Shown: piece after piece, positions 43,037 through 50,581 of the stretch | How the letters are laid out: the number at the start of each line of letters is the position of its first letter | Numbering within the stretch: the stretch's first letter is position 1 | Origin: Chryseobacterium rhizoplanae | GTDB lineage: Bacteria; Bacteroidota; Bacteroidia; Flavobacteriales; Weeksellaceae | Assembly: GCF_900182655.1 (NCBI RefSeq) | Contig: NZ_FXTC01000001.1 | Coordinates: forward strand, 186,001-250,000 | Direction: 5' to 3' | DNA length: 64,000 bases | The notes under the pieces: model-generated | The model's database searches: none | What the model was told of the DNA's origin: nothing | What the model saw: the letters and a program-made list of their open reading frames with translations, nothing else | Position numbers and translations under genes: made by a program

Positions 43037-45247
43037 TTATGATTGTAGTCGTCTCACTCTTGAAACACCATTAATATTTTTAAGCTTTTTGAAAGTTTCT
43101 TCCAGCTGGCCTTTGTTTTTAACTTCGAGAATGATATTTCCAGTGAAAACCCCATTGTTGGATTCAATAGAAAGACTTTTCATATCCATTCCCATACTTG
43201 CACTGATGACCGTGGTGATATCATTGATCATCCCCATTCTGTCAAGTCCCTCAATTTCAATTTTTACTCTGTTTTTGAAGCTTTCTGCATTGACCCATTT
43301 GGCAGGAATGACACGGTAGTCATACTGCGCTCTGAGGTTGATGGCATTCGGGCAGCTGTCACTGTGAACTTTAATTCCGTCTGAAATGGTGATGAATCCG
43401 AAAATTTTGTCCCCTGGAATTACCGTACAACATTTTGCATAGGTATAGTTAAGCTTCTCTTCGTCTTTCCCAAAGACAATCATGTCAAGGTTTTCCTCTT
43501 TCGGCTCCTCGAAATGCTGACTTTTATTAGGTGATTTTCTGAATCTTGAAAGTAAGTTGTTGAATACGTTTTTACTTTCAATGTATTTTCTCAAGCTACT
43601 GACATCCAGTTCATTGCTTTGGAATTTAAGAAACAGTTCCTGAGAAGATTTTAAATTAAAGAACTTTTGAAGTTTATTAATTTCTTCATCATTGAAATTG
43701 ATTTTCGCATGACGAAGTTTTCTTTGCAGGATTTCTTTTCCTTCCTCTACCAGTTGGTTTTTCTGAGAGTTCAGATAACTTTTGATCTTTGATTTGGCCT
43801 TAGAAGTCACTACGAATTCCAGCCAGTCAGATTTTGGTTTCTGATTTTGTGATGAAAGAATATCCACCTGATCCCCGTTTTGAAGGATATAGGAAATAGG
43901 AACCAGCTTTCCATTGATTTTAGCTCCCAGACATTTCATTCCTAAGTCAGAATGGACTGAAAAGGCAAAATCCAGAGCAGTAGCATTGGTAGGAAGAATT
44001 TTAATTTCTCCTTTCGGGGTAAATACAAATACCTCTTTGGAGTATAAATTAAGCTTAATATTATCCAAAAGCTCCGAAGTAGAAAGGTTCTGCTGCTGTT
44101 CCAGAACTTCACGGATTTCGGTTACCCATTTTTCAAAGTTTCTGTCATCAGAACTCTGTTTGTAGCCTTCTTTGTATTTGTAGTGAGCGGCAACACCTTT
44201 TTCAGCAATTTCATCCATTCGCTCAGAGCGGATCTGAACTTCAATCCATTTTCTGTCCGGACCTAAAACGGTTAAGTGTAAACTTTCATATCCCGTAGAA
44301 CGAGGCTGGGTAATCCAGTCACGCATTCTTGATGGGTTACTGTGGTAGACATCCGTAACGATAGAATAGATCTTCCAGGCAAGAAATTTTTCATTTTTAG
44401 CATCCGATTTGTAAATAATCCTGATGGCGTAGTTATCAAAAACTTCCTCAAAGGAAACTCCCTGCTTCAGCATCTTTCTGTAAATAGAGGAAATTGCTTT
44501 TGCACGGCCTTTAATTTTAAAGTTTAAGCCTTCTTCACGAAGTCTTTCAGATACTTCTTTGGTAAATTCTTCTATATACCTTTCACGGCTTTCTTTGGCA
44601 AGCTCCAATTTCTCCGTGATCTCGTTGTATACTTCGGGGCTGTTATATTTTAGTGAAAGGTCTTCCAGCTCAGATTTGATGTTGTACAATCCAAGACGGT
44701 GGGCCATAGGAGCATAGATATAAACCGTTTCTGAAGCGATTTTTTTCTGCTTATCCGGAGCCATACTTTCCAGTGTCCTCATGTTATGAAGACGGTCTGC
44801 AATTTTAATCAGAATAACTCTGAAATCCTCAGATAAAGTCAACAACAGCTTTCTGTAATTTTCAGATTGTACAGAGATATTCTGGTGGTTCATGATGGAG
44901 ATCTTAGTCAGTCCATTCACGATACTGGCGATTTTTTCTCCAAAGATTTTTTTCAGATCTTCGTAAGTATAATCAGAATCTTCAATCACATCATGCAAAA
45001 GTGCACAGGCAATGGAAGTAGCTCCCAAGCCAATCTCTGTTGCTACAATTTTAGCAACAGCAATAGGGTGGTAGATGTAAGGCTCTCCGGTTTTTCTCCT
45101 TTGGTCCTTGTGGGCATCCAAAGCGATATCGAATGCCTTACGGATGAGTTTATTATTTTCCTCATCCAACGTTCTGTATGTGTTAGAAATCAGGTCCTTA
45201 TATCTCGCAAGGATCTCTTTATTCTCTTGTTCTAAATCGTAACTCAT
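43037..45247 (-). CDS. relA: bifunctional (p)ppGpp synthetase/hydrolase (RelA/SpoT)
   Basis: A 736-residue RSH protein: HD hydrolase domain (His60, His85-Asp86 in LLHDVIED), synthetase domain (~240-370, with RDWITQPRSTGYESLH), TGS domain (~405-465) and C-terminal ACT domain (~660-735). The intact HDxxED suggests it also degrades (p)ppGpp. It sets growth in response to amino acid starvation. A candidate -7 box is 50 bases upstream; nhaA follows in the same message. Confidence 0.96.
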   Translation of the reverse strand: MSYDLEQENKEILARYKDLISNTYRTLDEENNKLIRKAFDIALDAHKDQRRKTGEPYIYHPIAVAKIVATEIGLGATSIACALLHDVIEDSDYTYEDLKKIFGEKIASIVNGLTKISIMNHQNISVQSENYRKLLLTLSEDFRVILIKIADRLHNMRTLESMAPDKQKKIASETVYIYAPMAHRLGLYNIKSELEDLSLKYNSPEVYNEITEKLELAKESRERYIEEFTKEVSERLREEGLNFKIKGRAKAISSIYRKMLKQGVSFEEVFDNYAIRIIYKSDAKNEKFLAWKIYSIVTDVYHSNPSRMRDWITQPRSTGYESLHLTVLGPDRKWIEVQIRSERMDEIAEKGVAAHYKYKEGYKQSSDDRNFEKWVTEIREVLEQQQNLSTSELLDNIKLNLYSKEVFVFTPKGEIKILPTNATALDFAFSVHSDLGMKCLGAKINGKLVPISYILQNGDQVDILSSQNQKPKSDWLEFVVTSKAKSKIKSYLNSQKNQLVEEGKEILQRKLRHAKINFNDEEINKLQKFFNLKSSQELFLKFQSNELDVSSLRKYIESKNVFNNLLSRFRKSPNKSQHFEEPKEENLDMIVFGKDEEKLNYTYAKCCTVIPGDKIFGFITISDGIKVHSDSCPNAINLRAQYDYRVIPAKWVNAESFKNRVKIEIEGLDRMGMINDITTVISASMGMDMKSLSIESNNGVFTGNIILEVKNKGQLEETFKKLKNINGVSRVRRLQS

Positions 45248-45297
45248 TTGTGCACATGCCTATAATAAGACGAAAATACGAAATTTTTTAGTTTTTT

Positions 45298-45305
45298 CAA
45301 ACATA
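45298..45305 (-). promoter_or_regulatory. candidate -7 box for the relA-nhaA unit
   Basis: The minus strand reads TATGTTTG, a TAnnTTTG match, 50 bases before the relA ATG. It overlaps the edge of the upstream terminator, so it is uncertain. Confidence 0.35.
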
Positions 45306-45333
45306 AAAGATCCGCAGCATACACTACGGATCT
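45304..45333 (-). terminator. intrinsic terminator after the 121-residue protein gene
   Basis: On the minus strand a 10-bp stem with one G-T pair (AGATCCGTAG / CTGCGGATCT) followed by TTTTATG, 24 bases past the stop. Confidence 0.8.
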
Positions 45334-45356
45334 CCGGCTATTAGATTTTATATCGT

Positions 45357-45722
45357 TTAGAATTTTACTTCAGAATTCATACCGTCACTTGACGTTTTGA
45401 TTTTAATATCAGGGCTGTTGTGGATTTCAGCTCTGTTTCTTGCGTCAATATACTTTTTAATGGTATCATAATTCGCTTCATTGATATTCATGTTTTCAAA
45501 TAAGTATGATTTCAATGCTGCATTCTGAATAAATGCATTCCGTGCAAGGTCAATCTGATTGATATCATTTACGGTAACACTTGCCAGATATTGGGAATTA
45601 TGAGAACCATTGTTAAGGTACACAATGTAATCTGAGTTTTCAAATCCTGAATTTTCAAGATCACTTTCCAGTTTTTTGTAGTCGCTGTGATGATCAAATA
45701 GTCCAGCTAATATATGTGACAT
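45357..45722 (-). CDS. small cytosolic protein of unknown function, stress-protein-like
   Basis: A 121-residue protein with no signal peptide. The first ~80 residues alternate helix and strand (ILAGLFDHHSDYKKLESDLE and onward), similar in pattern to ferredoxin-like general stress domains that detect two-residue-spaced repeats; the last 25 are polar and probably disordered. I do not recognise a named family. It has its own terminator, so it is probably monocistronic. Confidence 0.65.
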   Translation of the reverse strand: MSHILAGLFDHHSDYKKLESDLENSGFENSDYIVYLNNGSHNSQYLASVTVNDINQIDLARNAFIQNAALKSYLFENMNINEANYDTIKKYIDARNRAEIHNSPDIKIKTSSDGMNSEVKF

Positions 45723-45960
45723 AGTTAATTGGTTTTAAAGTTATGACTAAAGTTAGTAATAATTTTCTGATTTTCATTGTGTTTAAGGCAATATAATTTG
45801 TTAATTAACATTCTGTTTTCAATAGACTGGAGCAATATTTGAGAATAATTGTTGAACGGATGTTTAATTTTAGTAATTGGATAATGTAGGTTTTTGAAAA
45901 ATAAATTCTTCCTGTGTTTAGGAAAGATGTACACATTGATTAAATATTAAAACAAAATAA

Positions 45961-45993
45961 AAAAAAGCCCCTAAAATAACTTCCAGGGCTTTC
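45961..45993 (-). terminator. intrinsic terminator after acs
   Basis: The stem AAAGCCC / GGGCTTT on the minus strand with a loop of about 15 bases and a long T run. It starts about 25 bases past the acs stop. Confidence 0.75.
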
Positions 45994-46016
45994 ATTGGTT
46001 AAAAAATTGAATACAT

Positions 46017-47924
46017 TTAGATTCTTTCGTTTTTGATTTCTTCTACAATTTCAGGATTTAAAAGCGTGCTGATGTCTCCGAAATTACTGAAGTCACCTTC
46101 AGCAATTTTTCTCAGGATTCTACGCATAATCTTTCCGGAACGCGTTTTTGGAAGTCCGGAAACAAACTGTATTTTATCCAGCTTGGCAATAGGTCCGATC
46201 TGATCTGAAATCAACTGGTTGATCTCCTTTTTCAGGTTTTCCTTATCACGTCCTTCTCCGGATTCTTTAAGCATTACATAGCCGTATAGTGCATTTCCTT
46301 TGATGTCATGAGGATAGCCTACAATAGCAGATTCTGCAACGGCCGGGTGCTGGTTGATACTGTCTTCAATAGGAGCGGTTCCAAGATTGTGTCCGGAAAC
46401 GATGATCACATCATCTACACGTCCTGTAATTCTATAATAACCCACTTCATCCCTCAATGCACCGTCACCTGTAAAGTATTTCCCAGGGAAAGCGGTGAAA
46501 TACGTTTCTTTATACCTTTGATGGTCACCCCAGATCGTTCTGGCGATTCCCGGCCATGGAAAACGGATACAAAGATTTCCGGTCACCTGATTCCCCGTAA
46601 TTTCATTTCGTTTATCGTCCATCAAAACAGGCTGTACACCTGGAAGTGGGAGAGTAGCGTAAGTAGGTTTCGTTGGGGTAACAAAAGGAAGCGGTGAAAT
46701 CATGATTCCTCCTGTTTCGGTTTGCCACCACGTATCTACGATCGGACATTTTTTCTTTCCAACATGGTCATTGAACCAATGCCACGCCTCGTCATTAATA
46801 GGTTCACCTACAGAACCGATGACTTTCAGAGAGCTCAGGTCATGTTTATCTACCCATTCCGCACTTTCTTTCGCTAAAGAACGGATTGCCGTAGGAGCGG
46901 TATAAAACTGAGTGATCTTATGTTTTTCAATCACTTCCCAGAAGCGGTCCGGTTCAGGATAGGTAGGAACGCCTTCAAAAATAACAGTGGTAGCTCCATT
47001 TAATAAAGGTCCGTAAAGGATATAAGAATGTCCCGTGATCCATCCGATATCTGCAGTACACCAATAAATATCATTTTCTTTATAATTGAATACATTTTTG
47101 AATGTATAAGCCGTATACACCATATATCCGGCACAGGTATGAAGCATTCCTTTTGGTTTTCCGGTAGATCCTGAAGTATATAAAATGAAAAGAGGATCTT
47201 CAGAATCCATAATTACCGTAACGAAATCAGCAGAAGCTTTCTCATAAAGATCGGCCATCCAGTGATCTCTTCCTTCTTTCATTTTAATCTCATTGTGGGT
47301 TCTCTTAACAACAAGAACGTTTTCAACCGTTGGTGTTTTTTCCAAAGCATCATCAACAATACTTTTCAGGTCAAGAACTTTATTTCCTCTGTAACTTCCA
47401 TCTGAGGTGATCACCATTTTTGCTTCACAATCATTTACCCTTGAAGCAACTGCCGAAGCTGAGAATCCTGCAAAGATCACAGAATGTACTGCTCCCAGCT
47501 TTGCACAGGCAAGCATGGTAATAGCCAATTCAGGAATCATGGGAAGATAAATACACACCCTGTCTCCCTTTTTAATGCCCATATCATGTAAAACATTAGC
47601 TGTTTTATTCACACGGGTATATAATTCCTGGTAGGAAATATGCTGTGCTTCTTCCTTTGGATCATTGGGTTCCCAGATGATGGCTGTTTTATCTCCTCTT
47701 ACGGCAAGATGTCTGTCGATACAGTTTTTGGTAATATTCAGTTTCGCGTTTTTAAACCAGGTGATTTTAGCTTCATTCATATCGTACTTAACAACCTTGC
47801 TCCATCTTTGGTACCACACGAAATTTTGATCTGCTACCTTATCCCAGAATTTTTTAGGATTTTTGATAGACTTTTTATAATCTTCAAAATACTGTGGTAA
47901 ATCTTCTATTAAGTAATTTCTCAT
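46017..47924 (-). CDS. acs: acetyl-CoA synthetase
   Basis: A 635-residue AMP-forming enzyme turning acetate, ATP and CoA into acetyl-CoA. Motifs: LYTSGSTGKPKG (P-loop), DTWWQTETGG (acetate pocket and adenylate site), VSGHNLGTAPIED, and KTRSGKIMRR with Lys598, the residue acetylated in this family. It is the last gene of the carboxylate block and has an upstream family A repeat in place of an obvious promoter. Confidence 0.96.
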   Translation of the reverse strand: MRNYLIEDLPQYFEDYKKSIKNPKKFWDKVADQNFVWYQRWSKVVKYDMNEAKITWFKNAKLNITKNCIDRHLAVRGDKTAIIWEPNDPKEEAQHISYQELYTRVNKTANVLHDMGIKKGDRVCIYLPMIPELAITMLACAKLGAVHSVIFAGFSASAVASRVNDCEAKMVITSDGSYRGNKVLDLKSIVDDALEKTPTVENVLVVKRTHNEIKMKEGRDHWMADLYEKASADFVTVIMDSEDPLFILYTSGSTGKPKGMLHTCAGYMVYTAYTFKNVFNYKENDIYWCTADIGWITGHSYILYGPLLNGATTVIFEGVPTYPEPDRFWEVIEKHKITQFYTAPTAIRSLAKESAEWVDKHDLSSLKVIGSVGEPINDEAWHWFNDHVGKKKCPIVDTWWQTETGGIMISPLPFVTPTKPTYATLPLPGVQPVLMDDKRNEITGNQVTGNLCIRFPWPGIARTIWGDHQRYKETYFTAFPGKYFTGDGALRDEVGYYRITGRVDDVIIVSGHNLGTAPIEDSINQHPAVAESAIVGYPHDIKGNALYGYVMLKESGEGRDKENLKKEINQLISDQIGPIAKLDKIQFVSGLPKTRSGKIMRRILRKIAEGDFSNFGDISTLLNPEIVEEIKNERI

Positions 47925-47988
47925 ATCCCTTTCGTTTTTTTGATTATTTATTGATAAATATTTTTATGTTTTAAATTTTTGAACAATA

Positions 47989-48115
47989 AACCATTAAGTT
48001 TCTTTAAGTAGTTTAGAATAATTAAGAGTATAGCTGAAGCTATTTATTTAGGTATTTCTTATCCATCTTTGATGGAACTTAATTTTTCTTAATACCTTTA
48101 TTTCTCTTAATGGTT
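47989..48115. repeat. palindromic repeat family A, copy 2 (inverted relative to copy 1)
   Basis: 127 bp with ends AAACCATTAAG / CTTAATGGTT and inner hairpins ATAGCTGAAGCTAT and CCATCTTTGATGG in the reverse order to copy 1. It lies between acs and the prpE-like gene. Confidence 0.75.
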
Positions 48116-48169
48116 CAAATATTTTTTAATAGTTTAAATAAGTATTTAAATTTATGTTTAATTTCTGGC

Positions 48170-50056
48170 TTAAGCCCTGTATTCCTTGATTTTTTCCTGA
48201 ATTTCATCAATGATTTTCTCATCATCAATCGTTGAAGGAATCTGAAAATCTTTTCCGTCAAGTAAAGTCCGGATCAGTTTCCTTAAAATCTTTCCGGATC
48301 GTGTTTTGGGTAAACGTTTGACAACCATGGTGTTTTTCAGAAAAGCCACAGCTCCGATTTTATTGCGGACCATCTGAATGATATCCTTTTCAACATCTTC
48401 TTCAGAAATGGTTGAGCCATTCTTTAAAACTACTGTAGCAAAAGGAACCTGTCCTTTTAAATCATCATCAATACCTACCACAGCGCATTCTGCAACATCC
48501 GGATGTGAAGAAACAATTTCCTCCATTTCAGAAGTCGAAAGCCTGTGTCCCGCAACATTGATCACATCATCCACTCTTCCTGTGATGAAAATATAACCGT
48601 CTTCATCTTGTATTGCACCATCTCCTGAAAAATAGTAGCCTTTGTACTGAGACAGATAGCTGTTTTCAAAACGTGTATAATCTTTCCATATTCCAAGCAT
48701 AGCACCGGGGGGAAGGGGAAGTTTGATCACCAGATAGCCTTCATGATGAGGATCGAGTTCCAGTCCGTTTTCATCAAAAATTTTAATGTCATATCCCGGA
48801 ACAGGTTTTCCTGCCGAAGCTCTTTTGATCTGATAACTTTCATCATAAGTCAGCAATCCAAGCATAGGCCATCCGGATTCTGTCTGCCACCAATGGTCTA
48901 TAGCCGGAACTCCGATATGTTCTGCAAACCAATCCAGAGTAGCCACATCACATCTTTCACCTGCCAGAAACTGCTTTTTGAAATGGGTTAAATCATATTT
49001 TTTTACCAGCTCTCCGTTCGGATCTTCTTTTTTGATTGCTCTGATAGCAGTAGGGGCAGTAAACATTACTGAAACTTTATATTCTGAAATGATTCTCCAA
49101 AATGTTCCTGCATCCGGAGTCACGATAGGTTTTCCTTCAAAAATAATCGTTGTATTTTTGTTGATGAGTGGTCCATACACTGAAAAACTATGGCCAACTG
49201 CCCATCCGAAATCTGAAGCAGCCCAATAAGTTTCTCCCGGTTCCACTCCGTAGACATACGTCATGGAAAATTTTAAGGCAGTCGCATAACCTCCGGTATC
49301 ACGAACAATACCTTTGGGTTTGCCTGTGGTTCCTGATGTGTAAAGAAGATAAAGAGGATGGGTAGATTCCACAGAAATGCAGTCTGCCGGAGCTGATTTT
49401 TCAACCAGTTCTTCATAATCAATCAGTCCTTCGAACATTTCATCCTGATTATCTACTAATCTTCTGTTGTACACAACAATATGATCTACTTTATCCTGTG
49501 CCAGTTCAATTGCTTTTTCAACCAGCGGGAGGTAAGGAATTCTTTTGGCAATTTCTACTCCTGCAGTTGCCGTGATTAAAACTTTAGGTTTGCAGTCGTC
49601 AATCCTTACCACAAGTTCGTGGGGGGCAAAACCTCCGAAAACCACATTATGAATAACCCCAATTCTCGCGCATGCCAGCATCGCAAAAAGAGTTTGCGGA
49701 ATCATTGGCATATAAATAACCGCTGTATCTCCTTTTTTTAATCCTAAAGAAGCCAGCCCTCCTGCAAATTTTGAAATTTCTTCTTTTGCCTGATGGAAAG
49801 TGTAGGTTTTCTTCTGATTGGTGACAGGAGAATCATAAATTATTGCCATCTGATTCCCGAATCCGTCTTCAATATGTTTGTCGATACATAAGTAACACAT
49901 ATTGAGCTTTCCATCAGAAAACCACTGCGGGTAGTCATTTTCGTCTTTAGAGAGAATTTGTGAGGGAAAATCAAACCATTTGATTTCTTCTGCCTGTTTT
50001 TTCCAGAAGTCTTCTTTATGTTCTATGCTTTGTTTAAATAATGTATCAGTATCCAT
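48170..50056 (-). CDS. prpE: propionyl-CoA synthetase-like acyl-CoA synthetase
   Basis: A 628-residue AMP-forming synthetase; the ATG at 50056 (MDTDTLFKQS) is chosen because upstream codons give an unrelated 33-residue extension. Motifs: LYTSGTTGKPKG, DHWWQTESGWPM and KTRSGKILRK (Lys589). Where acetate enzymes have TETGG, this has TESGW; the Trp-Pro sequence is typical of PrpE-type enzymes that take propionate. It sits between the receiver gene and acs, in the same direction as both. Propionate use is inferred; related acids are possible. Confidence 0.85.
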   Translation of the reverse strand: MDTDTLFKQSIEHKEDFWKKQAEEIKWFDFPSQILSKDENDYPQWFSDGKLNMCYLCIDKHIEDGFGNQMAIIYDSPVTNQKKTYTFHQAKEEISKFAGGLASLGLKKGDTAVIYMPMIPQTLFAMLACARIGVIHNVVFGGFAPHELVVRIDDCKPKVLITATAGVEIAKRIPYLPLVEKAIELAQDKVDHIVVYNRRLVDNQDEMFEGLIDYEELVEKSAPADCISVESTHPLYLLYTSGTTGKPKGIVRDTGGYATALKFSMTYVYGVEPGETYWAASDFGWAVGHSFSVYGPLINKNTTIIFEGKPIVTPDAGTFWRIISEYKVSVMFTAPTAIRAIKKEDPNGELVKKYDLTHFKKQFLAGERCDVATLDWFAEHIGVPAIDHWWQTESGWPMLGLLTYDESYQIKRASAGKPVPGYDIKIFDENGLELDPHHEGYLVIKLPLPPGAMLGIWKDYTRFENSYLSQYKGYYFSGDGAIQDEDGYIFITGRVDDVINVAGHRLSTSEMEEIVSSHPDVAECAVVGIDDDLKGQVPFATVVLKNGSTISEEDVEKDIIQMVRNKIGAVAFLKNTMVVKRLPKTRSGKILRKLIRTLLDGKDFQIPSTIDDEKIIDEIQEKIKEYRA

Positions 50057-50096
50057 GTCAATAGTCGTGTGTTTGTTTTTTTTTATGTATTTTGTT

Positions 50097-50129
50097 ATCC
50101 TTGTCAAGGTTTTAAACCTTGACAAGGAT
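50097..50129. repeat. 33-bp perfect palindrome family B, copy 1
   Basis: Two perfect 16-bp arms, ATCCTTGTCAAGGTTT and AAACCTTGACAAGGAT, around one central T. An identical copy lies at 63269-63301 in the arginine operon. Confidence 0.9.
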
Positions 50130-50188
50130 ATGAACTGCAAGCCGGGGCGAAGCAATTTTTTAATACTCTTAATCCCTTTATGATATGA

Positions 50189-50203
50189 ATCTTAATGGTT
50201 TAA
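50189..50203. repeat. family A half element
   Basis: ATCTTAATGGTTTAA is identical to the right end of family A copy 1, without an intact left partner nearby. It lies between the receiver gene and the prpE-like gene. Confidence 0.6.
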
Positions 50204-50212
50204 TTTTACACG

Positions 50213-50572
50213 TTAAAACATCTCTTCAATCTGCTGCATCAGCTTCTTGATTGAATAGGGTTTTGTAACGTAAGCATCAGCACCCATTTCCAGGCCTTTC
50301 TCAATATCTCTGGGATTATTTTTGGCACTCAGAAAGATGACTTTGGTGTCTTTCAGTTTTTCGTCCTGTTTGATGAGGTCCAAAGTGCTGTATCCGTCAA
50401 GATTCGGCATCATAATGTCGAGAAGAATCACATCCGGGACCATTGTTTTCAAAAAGTCGAGGACTTCCGTACCGTCACGGGCAATATAAACGTCATAGCC
50501 ATTTTTCTTGAAGCTGTATTCCAGCGACATTAGTATTTTGTGTTCGTCATCCGCAATAATTATCTTTTTCAT
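50213..50572 (-). CDS. stand-alone response regulator receiver
   Basis: A 119-residue protein that is a receiver domain only. The acidic pocket ADDE (7-10), phospho-acceptor Asp52 (LLDIMMPN), Ser82 and Lys104 (TKP) are present. There is no DNA-binding or enzymatic output domain, unlike CrbR/ErdR partners of similar kinases. It begins 9 bases after the kinase gene ends and is surely co-expressed. It must act by binding another protein or as a phosphate sink. Confidence 0.93.
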   Translation of the reverse strand: MKKIIIADDEHKILMSLEYSFKKNGYDVYIARDGTEVLDFLKTMVPDVILLDIMMPNLDGYSTLDLIKQDEKLKDTKVIFLSAKNNPRDIEKGLEMGADAYVTKPYSIKKLMQQIEEMF

Positions 50573-50581
50573 ACAAGGGTT

